64,000 bases of DNA from Zoogloeaceae bacterium G21618-S1 (GTDB lineage: Bacteria; Pseudomonadota; Gammaproteobacteria; Burkholderiales; Rhodocyclaceae), in the NCBI GenBank assembly GCA_027214125.1, contig JAPWHF010000010.1, positions 62,001 to 126,000 on the forward strand. The letters run 5' to 3'. The notes beneath the pieces are model-generated. The model saw only the letters and a list, made by a program, of their open reading frames with translations. It had not been told where the DNA came from and made no database searches. The position numbers and the translations under genes are program-made. Of this stretch, positions 55,546 to 64,000 are shown one piece after another. Numbering within the stretch: position 1 is the first letter of the stretch; each line of letters begins with the position of its first letter.

Positions 55546-55714
55546 GGGTGAGTCCGGAGAACATCGGGTGGGCACAGTCTACGCGAAGGCAATGTTGGCT
55601 TCAGGTCAATGTTCTGGTGCGGCAAGCGATATAGAATATAAGAGAAGTGCGATAAACCTTGCCGTCGGACGATGGCGGGGATGCCTCGTCGCGGGCAGGT
55701 TCAGGAGGACGATC

Positions 55715-56758
55715 ATGCATGCACAGACCCAAGCCGAGGCGCGATTGACGCACTGGACGCTGATCGTGGCGATGGCCTGTGCGCTGTGGGTGCTGGCCTA
55801 CAGTCAGCTGATGCCCTTCGCCGACGCCATGCTGGCACTGTTCGGGCTGACACGGCAGACCCGGTTTGGCGAGGCGGTGCATTTCTTCCTCTACGACACA
55901 CCCAAAGTCCTGTTGCTGCTGACTGGTGTGGTGTTCGTGATGGGTATCGTTCAGACCTTTTTTGCCCCGGAGCGTACTCGCGCGCTGCTCGCCGGCAAGC
56001 GCGTCGGCGTGGGCAATGTGCTGGCGGCCACGCTCGGTATCGTTACGCCGTTTTGTTCCTGCTCCGCCGTGCCGCTGTTCATCGGTTTCGTTTCCGCGGG
56101 CGTGCCGCTCGGCGTCACCTTCTCTTTTCTGGTATCGGCGCCGATGGTCAACGAGGTTGCCCTGGTCCTGTTGTTTGGGATGTTTGGCTGGGAGGTGGCC
56201 GCGCTCTATCTCGGACTCGGGCTGCTGGTGGCGATATTCTCCGGTCTGGTGATCGGGCATCTGGGCATGGAGAAGTATCTCGAAGATTGGGTGCAGAAGC
56301 TGCAGAACGGCCAGACGGCGAGTTATGCAGGCGAGTCGATGGGCTGGGTGGAGCGCTTCGAGGCCGGGCGCGACCATGTCCGTAATATTGTCGGCAAGGT
56401 GTGGCCCTATATTCTGGCTGGCATCGCGCTTGGCGCGGGTATTCACGGTTATGTGCCCGAAGACTTCATGGCCTCCTTCATGGGCAAAGACGCTTGGTGG
56501 GCCGTGCCAGCCGCGGTGGTGCTCGGCGTGCCGATGTACACCAACGCTGCCGGCATCATCCCCATCGTCGAGGCGTTGATTGGCAAAGGCGCAGCGCTGG
56601 GTACCGTGCTGGCCTTCATGATGAGCGTCATCGCCTTGTCGGCGCCGGAGATGATCATTTTGCGCAAGGCGCTAAAGCCCCGACTCATCGCCACCTTCAT
56701 CGGCGTAGTGGCCACCGGTATCCTGCTCGTCGGCTATGTCTTCAACTGGGTATTGTGA
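55715..56758 (+). CDS. Permease of the DUF318/ArsP (YraQ) family
   Basis: 347 residues with eight or more hydrophobic segments. GIVTPFCSCSAVPLFIGFVSAGVPLGVTFSFLVSAPMVNEVA near residue 100 is the family signature with the Cys-Ser-Cys motif; a second half contains VPMYTNAAGIIPIVEALIGKG. Relatives export trivalent methylarsenic or metals. ATG 55715 has AGGAGG 8 bases before. The next gene encodes a small redox protein, a usual partner. Arsenic or metal efflux is likely but unproven; no arsR was seen. Confidence 0.85.
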   Translation: MHAQTQAEARLTHWTLIVAMACALWVLAYSQLMPFADAMLALFGLTRQTRFGEAVHFFLYDTPKVLLLLTGVVFVMGIVQTFFAPERTRALLAGKRVGVGNVLAATLGIVTPFCSCSAVPLFIGFVSAGVPLGVTFSFLVSAPMVNEVALVLLFGMFGWEVAALYLGLGLLVAIFSGLVIGHLGMEKYLEDWVQKLQNGQTASYAGESMGWVERFEAGRDHVRNIVGKVWPYILAGIALGAGIHGYVPEDFMASFMGKDAWWAVPAAVVLGVPMYTNAAGIIPIVEALIGKGAALGTVLAFMMSVIALSAPEMIILRKALKPRLIATFIGVVATGILLVGYVFNWVL

Positions 56759-56782
56759 ATACGCCCCAAAAAGGAGCTTGCA

Positions 56783-57013
56783 ATGAAAAACGTCAAAGTC
56801 CTCGGCACCGGCTGTGCCAACTGCAAAAACACGGTCGCGCTGATTGAATCCGTGGCCAAGGCGCGTGGCGTCGAGATCGCGCTTGAAAAGGTCGAAGATC
56901 TGCCGTCGATCATGGGGTACGGCGTCATGTCCACGCCCGGTGTGGTGATTGACGGGCAGGTCGTTCACGCCGGCGGCGTGCCCGGTCGTGACAAGGTCGA
57001 AGGGTGGTTCTAG
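56783..57013 (+). CDS. Small thioredoxin-fold redox protein (MTH895/TM0996 type)
   Basis: 76 residues beginning MKNVKVLGTGCANCKNTVAL, with the CxxC redox motif in the right place, and MSTPGVVIDGQVVHAGGVP, the cis-proline segment. This is the thioredoxin-like miniprotein family found beside DUF318 permeases. It probably reduces or carries a thiophilic substrate for the permease. AAAGGAGC precedes the ATG; 24 bases after the permease stop. Confidence 0.88.
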   Translation: MKNVKVLGTGCANCKNTVALIESVAKARGVEIALEKVEDLPSIMGYGVMSTPGVVIDGQVVHAGGVPGRDKVEGWF

Positions 57014-57157
57014 GCGCACGTCCGGAGGCCGTTCGTCGGCCGATCCCCCCCCCAACTGAACCGTCCGGCGGCGTTCTTGACCGGCTGCATTGACCGTCTC
57101 GTGCCTGCATGAGAGCCTGCCACCCTAAAAGTCGTAAGCGACGTTCAGGGAGCGCAT

Positions 57158-59269
57158 GTGATCCGTTGTTCTGCGCGCGATGGTTTTTATCCTCGCGTGT
57201 TTCTTGCATTTGGACTGACCTTGTTGTGGCCCGCGACGGGTGCCGTTGCCAGCGCAATCGATGCTTTTTTCGAAGATATCCCGCTGGTGCTGACAGCCTC
57301 GCGGCTGGCGCAGTCGCCCATGCTGGCGCCAGCGCCAGTCACGCTGATCGACCGCGAAATGATCGAGGCCTCGGGCTTTACCGAGATCCACGACTTGCTG
57401 CGTCTGGTGCCCGGTTTCCAGGTGGCCGACTGGCCGGGGGGCTCGCCAACCGTCGCCAACCATGGCATTGGTGATGCCTACGATCGGCGCATCAAGGTGC
57501 TGGTCGATGGGCGGACGGTCAATAACCCGATCTGGGGCGACACCCAGTGGGACAACCTCGCCATTCGCGTCGACGACATCGAGCGCATCGAGGTCGTGCG
57601 CTCGGCCAACGGCGGCGCCTACGGCGCCAACGCGTTCCAGGGCGTGGTCAACATCATCACCCGCTCGCCGGTCACCGAAGACGGCTACAGCGTGATCTCC
57701 CGCTTCGGCGTGGACGGCTTCTACGACCATGGCGTGCGCGTCAATGGGCCGGAGGATTCGCCCGTGGCATGGCGGCTGTCGGCATCGACCCGCAGCGCGG
57801 CGACCTTCGAGTCCTTTGTCCGGAGCAATGGCGAAAACGAGATGCAGGAAGCGTTCTCGCGCGAAGTCCTCAATCTCCAGCTGGTCAGCCAGATCAACCC
57901 GCAGGACCGACTCAGCCTGCATTTTGGCGTCAGCCAGGGGGTGGACAATCGGGGCTACCCGGAGATGGGTACGCGACTGCGTAACTTTCAGCTCGACCCG
58001 GTGCAGGATGGCGTTATCCGCAACCAGACGGTGCACGCCGCCTGGACGCGCAGCTACAGCACCACCTCCGAACTGTCGCTGCAGTACTTCTACCAAGGCC
58101 AGCAGGCCCGTCGGGCGTGGGAGATTGACGTGCGCAAGGTCGGAGAGGCGCGAGACGGCACCATCTTTGCCGACCGCGACATCGACGTCAGCGTCAACAA
58201 CCTCGAAGTCCAGTTGAGTGGCCAGATTCTGCCGTCCGTGGAGGCCCTGATCGGTGCCGGCGCGCGTCACGAGCGGGTGCGCTCGGCGGCCTATTTCGAC
58301 ACCGATGCGGCACTCACTGCCACTTACTGGCAGACCTTCGGCAACCTCACCTGGCAGGCAACCGATGCCATGGCGCTGAACCTCGGCGGCACCTACGAGC
58401 ACCATGACTACAGCGGAAAGTTGTTTTCCCCGCGTGTGGCCATCAACTACGCCCTCACGCCGACCGCCGGGCTGCGCGTGTCCGCCGGCAAAGCCTACCG
58501 GGCGCCGTCCTTGATCGAAGCGCACGGCCTCGAGACCCTGCGCGAGGACGGCTCAATCGTGAATATCGGCTACAACGCCGCGCAGCCGGTCGACCCGGAA
58601 GAGATGCGCTTCTTCGAGATCGGTCTCGTGGCCCGGCCGATGAAAGGCCTGTCGGTCGATGTGCGCGTGTTCCGCGAAGCCTATTCGGGCTATCTCGACA
58701 GCCAGAGCTGCCGGCTGCCGACGGCCGCGGTGCCGGTGCCGTCCAAAGAGCGCTGCAGCGATGTCGGTGTCTTCCCGCCGGCCGACTGGTCGGCCGCCAA
58801 CGCGCTGACCTACCAGAGCGCCAAGACCAAGCGATTTCTCAACCTGGGCAATTTCGTCGCCAAGGGCGGCGAATACACCGTCGACTGGCGCCGGAAAGGC
58901 TGGGGCCGGGTGGTGTTCTCGCAGGCCTACATCACGCTCAACGCCAGCGACGACCTGGTCGATCGCGACATCGAACTGAGCGCGCCACAGGTCACCACCT
59001 CGCTGCTGTTCATGAAAGACCTGCCCGAGCGCTGGCGCGCCAGCCTCGGCTACTACCACAACGACGATATGTACTGGCTCAACCAGGGCGACCGCGTGCC
59101 CAATCGCGACCGCATTGACCTGCGCCTCGCCAAACGCTTCGGCCCGCCGGGGGCCGAGAACGAATTCGCCCTGGTGATGCAGAACCTGGGTGAGATCGCG
59201 ACCGAGTTCCACGAAGGGCGCTACCGCCACGAACCGTTGATCTACGCCAGCCTGCGGCTGGTGTGGTGA
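57158..59269 (+). CDS. TonB-dependent outer-membrane receptor
   Basis: 703 residues. GTG start at 57158, with GGGAG upstream; signal peptide about 1-32. A plug domain follows (about 45-170: PVTLIDREMIEASGFTEIHDLLRLVPGFQV and IERIEVVRSANGGAYGANAFQGVVNII). The 22-strand barrel runs to the end, with a C-terminal aromatic (RLVW) as in outer-membrane proteins. TonB-dependent receptors import siderophores, vitamin B12, metals or sugars. No ligand is evident; the upstream permease/redox pair suggests metal only weakly. Two cysteines occur in an extracellular loop (QSCRLPTAAVPVPSKERCSD). Confidence 0.9.
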   Translation: MIRCSARDGFYPRVFLAFGLTLLWPATGAVASAIDAFFEDIPLVLTASRLAQSPMLAPAPVTLIDREMIEASGFTEIHDLLRLVPGFQVADWPGGSPTVANHGIGDAYDRRIKVLVDGRTVNNPIWGDTQWDNLAIRVDDIERIEVVRSANGGAYGANAFQGVVNIITRSPVTEDGYSVISRFGVDGFYDHGVRVNGPEDSPVAWRLSASTRSAATFESFVRSNGENEMQEAFSREVLNLQLVSQINPQDRLSLHFGVSQGVDNRGYPEMGTRLRNFQLDPVQDGVIRNQTVHAAWTRSYSTTSELSLQYFYQGQQARRAWEIDVRKVGEARDGTIFADRDIDVSVNNLEVQLSGQILPSVEALIGAGARHERVRSAAYFDTDAALTATYWQTFGNLTWQATDAMALNLGGTYEHHDYSGKLFSPRVAINYALTPTAGLRVSAGKAYRAPSLIEAHGLETLREDGSIVNIGYNAAQPVDPEEMRFFEIGLVARPMKGLSVDVRVFREAYSGYLDSQSCRLPTAAVPVPSKERCSDVGVFPPADWSAANALTYQSAKTKRFLNLGNFVAKGGEYTVDWRRKGWGRVVFSQAYITLNASDDLVDRDIELSAPQVTTSLLFMKDLPERWRASLGYYHNDDMYWLNQGDRVPNRDRIDLRLAKRFGPPGAENEFALVMQNLGEIATEFHEGRYRHEPLIYASLRLVW

Positions 59270-59310
59270 GGGCGTTGGCGCGCCGGCCGCCGGGTCGGCG
59301 CACGCCACGC

Positions 59311-60075
59311 TCAGCCGCGGAACACCGACACCCCGCCATCCACAACCATCGCCGAGCCGGTGACGAAGGCCGCCGCGTCGGAGGCCAGATACAGCGCCGC
59401 TGAGGCGATCTCCTCCGGTTGCGCCAGCCGGCCCAGCGCATGCAGGCCGGTCACATGGGCCAGCGCCTCGGGCGAATTGGCCACCGTTCGCCCCATCGGC
59501 GTGTCCGTGCCGCCGGGCAGGATCGCGTTGGCGCGGATGGCATCGGCACCACATTCCGCCGCCAGCGCCTTCACCAGGCCCACCAGCCCGGCCTTGCTCG
59601 CCGCATACGCCGCCATGCCGGCGAACGCGGTCGTGCTGCCCGCCACCGATGAGGTAAAGATCAGCGCGCCACCCCCACGCCGCCGCATCGCCGGGATCTG
59701 CGCCCGCGCTGCGTAGAAGGCGCTCGACAGGTTCACCGCCAGCGTCTCGTGCCAGCCGGCCAGCGGCACTTCCGGCGTCGGCCCCATGGCGCCCAGCGTG
59801 CCCGCGTTGTTGAAGGCGATGTCCAGCCCGCCGAAGCGGTCCACCGAGGCATCCACCAGCTGCTGCGCAAACGCCGCATCCGCCGCCTCGCCGGCCAGCG
59901 CATACGCCGTACCGCCGGCCGCGCCGATCTCGTCCGCCAGCGCATCCAGCGCATCGATCCGCCGCGCCGTCACCACCACCCGCGCCCCGGCCCCGGCAAA
60001 CGCCAGCGCCGCCGCCCGGCCAATGCCCGAGCTGGCGCCCGTCACAATCGCGATCTTGTCCTGTAGCGAAAACAT
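59311..60075 (-). CDS. Short-chain dehydrogenase/reductase
   Basis: 254 residues of classical SDR type: TGASSGIG (NAD-binding, about 12-19), NNAG (about 88-91), catalytic Ser in TSSVAG, YAASK (Y-x-x-x-K) and a C-terminal GSAMVVDGG. Substrate unknown. ATG 60075 fits the family start (MFSLQDKIAIVTG). Convergent with the TonB receptor gene, divergent from msrA. Confidence 0.92.
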   Translation of the reverse strand: MFSLQDKIAIVTGASSGIGRAAALAFAGAGARVVVTARRIDALDALADEIGAAGGTAYALAGEAADAAFAQQLVDASVDRFGGLDIAFNNAGTLGAMGPTPEVPLAGWHETLAVNLSSAFYAARAQIPAMRRRGGGALIFTSSVAGSTTAFAGMAAYAASKAGLVGLVKALAAECGADAIRANAILPGGTDTPMGRTVANSPEALAHVTGLHALGRLAQPEEIASAALYLASDAAAFVTGSAMVVDGGVSVFRG

Positions 60076-60213
60076 GATGTGTCCCTGCTGTGTTGAGGAA
60101 GCATCAGTCTGCGGCGCTGGCCGGCGGGAGGTACGCGCTTGGCGGACGTGGAATTGGGCGATGCTGTAAGGTCGGCACAGGCCAGACGGTCTCATAGGTC
60201 AAGGAGAACGCCC

Positions 60214-60876
60214 ATGTCGAAACCCCGTACCCAAACGCGCCGTCTGGCCCTCGGCCTGACCCTCGCCCTCGGCCTTTCCGCCGCCGCCCACGCCCGCGAC
60301 ATCCAGTCCATGGTGGTGGCCGGTGGCTGCTTCTGGTGTGTCGAATCCGACTTCGAGTCCGTCCCCGGCGTGCTCGAGGCCGTGTCCGGCTACGCCGGTG
60401 GCCATACCGAGAACCCCACCTACAAACAAGTCACCACCGGCACCACCGGCCACTACGAAGCGGTCAAGATCAGCTACGACGCCGACGTGGTCGGCTACCA
60501 GCGCCTCATTCACCTGTTCTTCCGCTCCATCGACCCCACGGACCCCGGCGGCCAGTTCTGCGACCGCGGCAGCAGCTACCGCACTGCCATCTTCGTCGCC
60601 AACGACGAACAGCGCGCCATCGCCCAGGGCGAACTCGATGCCGCCCAGAAAGCACTCGGTAAGCCCATCGTCACCCCCATCCTCGACGCCGCGCTCTTCA
60701 CCGTCGCCGAGGACTACCACCAGGACTACTACAAGGGCGGCGGCTGGACCCTCACCCGCCGCGGCCCGAAGTCACAGGTGGACGCCTACAACTTCTACCG
60801 CCAAAGCTGCGGTCGCGATGCCCGAGTCTCGGACTTGTGGGGCGCCGATGCGCCGTTCGTGCATCACGGGAAGTAG
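60214..60876 (+). CDS. msrA: Exported peptide-methionine (S)-S-oxide reductase
   Basis: 220 residues with a signal peptide (about 1-29, [17 protein letters not shown]) and the MsrA active site GCFWCVE near residue 39. Further family segments are [28 protein letters not shown] and [10 protein letters not shown] further cysteine near the C-terminus (QSCGR) could resolve the disulfide. It repairs oxidised methionine in periplasmic proteins. AAGGAGAACGCCC precedes the ATG. No msrB follows. Confidence 0.93.
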   Translation: MSKPRTQTRRLALGLTLALGLSAAAHARDIQSMVVAGGCFWCVESDFESVPGVLEAVSGYAGGHTENPTYKQVTTGTTGHYEAVKISYDADVVGYQRLIHLFFRSIDPTDPGGQFCDRGSSYRTAIFVANDEQRAIAQGELDAAQKALGKPIVTPILDAALFTVAEDYHQDYYKGGGWTLTRRGPKSQVDAYNFYRQSCGRDARVSDLWGADAPFVHHGK

Positions 60877-60888
60877 GGGTCGTCAGAC

Positions 60889-61020
60889 GTAGCCCGGACG
60901 CCGCGCAGCGGAATTCGTGTTGCATCGGAGGAATACCCACAGCCCCGCAACTCGAGAAATATTGTTTGTCCATGTACGCCGTGCCTGCGCCACGGGCAAA
61001 CCCGGATTCCGCTGCGCTCC
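60889..61020. repeat. Inverted pair of GC-rich intergenic repeats
   Basis: TAGCCCGG with CGCGCAGCGGAAT at 60890-60914 and ACCCGGATTCCGCTGCGCTCC at about 61000-61020 are inverted relatives of one another (core CGCAGCGGAAT / ATTCCGCTGCG). They flank a short unstructured stretch at the left border of the low-GC HEPN/DUF262 pair and could mark its junction. Confidence 0.6.
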
Positions 61021-61050
61021 ATTCGCGCACGCACGCTGTTTGGCAAGGAT

Positions 61051-61587
61051 CTACGTTCCACGGGTATCTTCACCAGAGTCCGTCAGCACTTCGTACTCTT
61101 CGTGCACTGTCGCGTCCAGATGTTCCAGGATTGAACGCCCGAACCTAAAACACTCCACTGTCTCTTCAATGGGAAGCTCGTCCGGTCCGCCATGTGCAAA
61201 ACTATTTCTGGCATTTACAAGCCGGGAAAGTGCGCCTTTCAATGACGGCTTGTCAGATAGCGCGATCTTCTCCTCGAATCTAGCTTGCCACCGCGAGTCA
61301 AAATCAGCCAGCATACTAACAATCATGTCTAGCTTCGGGTTGCAGCTGGAATTTCGAATTTTCTTTTTTACGAAATTTTTTAACTGCGCATGGCTGTCTT
61401 TGTCAACCCTGTCTGCGATTATTTTTTTAAATCCAGACTCGATGGCGCCTGTTGCCCGAATAACCGCATATTTCTTTACGTAAGGTGTCGGTTTTGCCCC
61501 ATCCCCTATTCCCAAAATGAGCGCAACAATAGCATTCAGTTCGGCTTCGCATTCATCAAGCAGCTGCTTGACTTGATTGTTGTTCAT
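61051..61587 (-). CDS. HEPN-domain putative ribonuclease
   Basis: 178 helical residues with ARNSFAHGG near residues 126-134. The Arg127...His132 pair fits the R-x4-H catalytic motif of HEPN RNases. It resembles RiboL-PSP-HEPN/MAE_28990-type nucleases found next to DUF262 genes. ATG 61587 overlaps the DUF262 stop by 4 bases, so production is coupled. Base composition is far lower in GC than the chromosome. Likely the toxic or effector part of a defence or toxin-antitoxin pair; RNA cleavage is inferred. Confidence 0.8.
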   Translation of the reverse strand: MNNNQVKQLLDECEAELNAIVALILGIGDGAKPTPYVKKYAVIRATGAIESGFKKIIADRVDKDSHAQLKNFVKKKIRNSSCNPKLDMIVSMLADFDSRWQARFEEKIALSDKPSLKGALSRLVNARNSFAHGGPDELPIEETVECFRFGRSILEHLDATVHEEYEVLTDSGEDTRGT

Positions 61588-62717
61588 GCCAGGGCCTCTT
61601 TGAAAGCATCGGCCATTTCAAATACTCTGCGTCGAATATTTTCGCTTCGCATTGTTTCTTCTGACAGTATTTTTTGATAATCAGTATCTTGCAGAACATG
61701 CCTTTTTGCCCGAATCAAGGCGTTTGTATTTTTGTTAGCAAGACCGGATTCTATGATAAACCACGAGGCAATCATGACTGCGTCGAAAACCGTTGAGCTA
61801 AGGCGTGGAATGAATTTGTCTGGATTGCTTGGCGATAGATTATGGAAAGCCTCTTCTCCAAAGACATTGCACACAAAGCGCACCGTTTTAGAGAATTTCT
61901 CTCTCAGAATAGAGATTCTTTCTTCATCAATGCTTTTTCCCATGTACTCGTTTAGATATTGTTTTAATGAGACGTTGTATGGGGCCGAGTCAGAATAGAG
62001 GATATAATCATCTGAAAGCGCAAAAAATCTTAGGATGAGCTCCAAGTCCCTCATTCGGTTGTCGCGCACCTCTGATCCCCATATAACTCTCCATTCCTTT
62101 GTGTCATTCAGATCAAAAAGAAGAGTATTTAACAAGCCTTGATAAACGCAGTTTCTTATCTCTTGGGGGAGTAGAGTCTTTCCGCTTGTGTTAATTCTTT
62201 CGAAAATTTGATAGAGGCTGGTATTTCCTGATGTGGGATGTTGTTGCGCGAATATGATTGCATGGATTGTTGTGTTTCTAATTTTTCTTTTCTCATCTTC
62301 CTCTAGCTGGGCAAATGACTTTCCGCGCCATCTTTCGTGTATTTTTTTGCTGTTTGAAAGAGTAAATGAAGTGTTGTCCTCTGAAAAAACGCCCTTTACA
62401 AAATCGCGAACAGTCATTAATCGTTGATAGCCGTCTATTATTAGAAGTTTTTCATCCTCTGTCTTTGCAAGGAAAATACTCGGAACTGGAAGTCCTAACA
62501 ATACTGAGTCAATAAATCTAGAGGCCTCGACGCGATCCCATACATAGTGCCTTTGGAGCTCCGGCTTTACTAATTCATCGTCGTCATATCGCGCAATTAA
62601 TTCTCTAAACGAAAGATCTGCACCCCAAGACGATATTTTAAATAGACCGTCGTCTGTATAGGCGTCCTCCGCTTCCTCTTTGGGCCGGTCGATTACATCG
62701 TTACGTTCTTGTTCCAT
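61584..62717 (-). CDS. DUF262 domain protein (GmrS-like)
   Basis: 377 residues. Features of DUF262 are PELQRHYVWDRVEASRFIDSVLLGLPVPSIFL (about 52-83) and LLIIDGYQRLMTVRDF (about 91-106), the D-G-x-Q-R motif of this ParB-like nucleotide-binding fold. FERINTSGKTLLPQEIRNCVY lies near 185. DUF262 proteins are sensor/nuclease parts of modification-dependent restriction and related systems. The DUF1524 nuclease domain usual in GmrSD is missing; a HEPN gene follows instead. GC-poor, foreign-looking. Starts 47 bases after rtcB. Confidence 0.85.
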   Translation of the reverse strand: MEQERNDVIDRPKEEAEDAYTDDGLFKISSWGADLSFRELIARYDDDELVKPELQRHYVWDRVEASRFIDSVLLGLPVPSIFLAKTEDEKLLIIDGYQRLMTVRDFVKGVFSEDNTSFTLSNSKKIHERWRGKSFAQLEEDEKRKIRNTTIHAIIFAQQHPTSGNTSLYQIFERINTSGKTLLPQEIRNCVYQGLLNTLLFDLNDTKEWRVIWGSEVRDNRMRDLELILRFFALSDDYILYSDSAPYNVSLKQYLNEYMGKSIDEERISILREKFSKTVRFVCNVFGEEAFHNLSPSNPDKFIPRLSSTVFDAVMIASWFIIESGLANKNTNALIRAKRHVLQDTDYQKILSEETMRSENIRRRVFEMADAFKEALA

Positions 62718-62764
62718 GTTTAGTTAATTCCATTAAAGAATGCCTCGTTACTTGGTTTCTGTCC

Positions 62765-64000
62765 TCACCCCTTCACACAAACCACCTGCCGCAACCGATA
62801 CACCACCTCCACCAACCCAGCCTGTGCTTCCATCACGGCGTCGATATCCTTATACGCCATGGGAATTTCGTCAATCACTTCCGCATCCTTTCGGCATTCG
62901 ACGCCGGCCGTCGCGCGCACCTGATCGTCGACGGTGAATTGTTTGCGCGCGGCCGTTCGGCTCATCACGCGCCCTGCGCCGTGGCTGCATGAGCAGAAGC
63001 TCTCCGGGTTGCCCTTGCCGCGCACGATGTAGCTGGCGGCGCCCATGGAGCCGGGGATGATGCCGAGCTGGCCGGCCTGGGCGGAGACGGCGCCTTTGCG
63101 GGTGATGAAAACCTCGCGGCCGAAGTGGGTCTCTTTTTGCACGTAGTTGTGGTGGCAGTTAACCGCCTGCTGGTCGGCGGTGAAGGGTTTTTTGATGACG
63201 TGGCGGGCGGCGTCGATGAGGTGGGCCATCATCAGTTCGCGGTTGGTTCGGGCGAAGTCCTGCGCCCAGTCGACGGCTTCGACATAGTCGTCGAAGTGCT
63301 GGGCGCCTTCGGTGAAGTAGGCCAGATCGCGGTCGGGCAGGTTGGCCAGATGCTGGCGCATGTCGGTCTGGGCCAGTTCGATGTAGTGGCGGCCGATCGC
63401 GTTGCCGACGCCGCGCGAGCCGGAGTGGAGCATGAACCACACGCGGCCGGCTTCATCCAGACAGACCTCGATGAAGTGGTTGCCGGTGCCGAGCGTGCCG
63501 AGGTGGCTGTGGTTGTTGGTCTTTTCCAGGCGGGGCGCCCGCTCGACAAGGCGGCGGAAGCCGGGTTGCAGGCGTTTCCAGGCGGCGTCCACGCTGGCGG
63601 GCGGTTTGCCCCAGCTGCCGTGGTCGCGCTTGCCGCGGGTCATGTCGCGGCCGTGGGGCACGGCTTTTTCGATGGCGCTGCGCAGGCCGTGCAGCTTGTC
63701 GGGCAGGTCGGCGGCGTCGAGCGTGGTGCGCACGGCCATCATGCCGCAGCCGATGTCCACGCCCACGGCGGCGGGGATGATGGCGCCAAGGGTGGGGATC
63801 ACGCTGCCGATGGTCGAGCCCTTGCCCAGGTGCACATCGGGCATCACCGCCAGGTGCTTGTAGATGATGGGCAGGCGGGCGGTGTGGATGAGCTGCGTGC
63901 GGGCGGCGTCTTCGACCGGCACGCCGTGGGTCCACAGCTTGATCGGGGCGGCGCCGGGCAGGGTGAGGGTGTCGTGGTCGGCGGGGTGGGGCATGGCCAT
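62765..64000 (-). CDS. rtcB: RNA-splicing ligase RtcB
   Basis: About 411 residues, close to Escherichia coli RtcB along its whole length. Visible are AVMPDVHLGKG, GVDIGCGM (metal Cys), GTLGTGNHFIE, HSGSRGVGNAIG, NCHHNYVQKE and SFCSCSHGAGRVMSR with the His that takes GMP. The end DIDAVMEAQ...RQVVCVKG is typical. It joins 2',3'-cyclic phosphate and 5'-OH RNA ends, repairing RNAs cut by ribonucleases. The start ATG is at the window edge (64000 or 63994), so a slightly longer N-terminus cannot be excluded. High GC, unlike the two genes downstream. Confidence 0.96.
   Translation of the reverse strand: MAMPHPADHDTLTLPGAAPIKLWTHGVPVEDAARTQLIHTARLPIIYKHLAVMPDVHLGKGSTIGSVIPTLGAIIPAAVGVDIGCGMMAVRTTLDAADLPDKLHGLRSAIEKAVPHGRDMTRGKRDHGSWGKPPASVDAAWKRLQPGFRRLVERAPRLEKTNNHSHLGTLGTGNHFIEVCLDEAGRVWFMLHSGSRGVGNAIGRHYIELAQTDMRQHLANLPDRDLAYFTEGAQHFDDYVEAVDWAQDFARTNRELMMAHLIDAARHVIKKPFTADQQAVNCHHNYVQKETHFGREVFITRKGAVSAQAGQLGIIPGSMGAASYIVRGKGNPESFCSCSHGAGRVMSRTAARKQFTVDDQVRATAGVECRKDAEVIDEIPMAYKDIDAVMEAQAGLVEVVYRLRQVVCVKG

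Overview
The window is a 64 kb piece of a high-GC chromosome with dense coding on both strands, Shine-Dalgarno starts and frequent ATGA-type overlaps between neighbours. The gene content suggests a betaproteobacterium, most likely of the Rhodocyclales (Azoarcus/Thauera/Zoogloea relatives). The clues are pqqABCDE, PEP-CTERM sorting signals, a YjfI/PspA/flotillin stress operon, ribA, pyrE next to a divergent exonuclease III gene, and an outer membrane with TonB-dependent transport. This placement is inference from gene content, not from a marker gene. I see no rRNA, tRNA, CRISPR array, insertion sequence or phage.

Layout. 1-4.9 kb is a leftward membrane-stress operon (DUF2170/YjfI, PspA, a ribbon-helix-helix protein, YqiJ, flotillin/YqiK, a small TerB-like protein, a zinc-ribbon protein) behind a sigma70 promoter whose -35 box lies in a double palindromic operator. 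5-20 kb is housekeeping: uracil permease, ribA, a nitronate monooxygenase-like protein, exonuclease III, pyrE, a molybdopterin oxidoreductase, an O-antigen polymerase/ligase-like protein, an EamA transporter, a sirtuin, a heme-type diguanylate cyclase and an MFS transporter. 20-31 kb holds an acyltransferase pair with a VTT membrane protein, an ECF sigma/anti-sigma/VWA-lipoprotein operon, an NfeD-slipin operon behind a consensus sigmaE-type promoter, and a Lon-like protease. 31-46 kb is more mixed: two tandem exported micro-proteins, a spermidine-synthase-like protein, a lytic transglycosylase, an MgtE channel with an extra N-terminal repeat, a MerF/GDCCVxC pair, an asparaginase-aspartase-AGCS operon with a divergent XRE regulator, a fused double PEP-CTERM protein, an EamA transporter with a decayed partial copy of itself, and two lipoproteins.

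47-51.5 kb is a PQQ biosynthesis operon, pqqA-pqqB-(Sel1-repeat protein)-pqqC-pqqD-pqqE, including a 24-residue PqqA precursor. 51.5-61 kb holds a YceI lipoprotein, a nitrilase-superfamily hydrolase, an SLC13 transporter, a permease plus thiol-redox miniprotein pair, a TonB-dependent receptor, an SDR enzyme and an exported MsrA. 61-64 kb contains a low-GC pair, a DUF262 protein and a HEPN-ribonuclease-like protein, directly downstream of and co-directional with an RNA ligase gene (rtcB). The two low-GC genes look like a laterally acquired defence or toxin module.

An intergenic repeat family (ends GTAGGGCGG or GTAGGGCCGG, palindromic core) recurs at 28.5, 33.8, 47.1, 50.2 and 51.5 kb. It supplies the TAG stop codon of four genes: slipin, the Lon-like protease, pqqE and the yceI-like gene.
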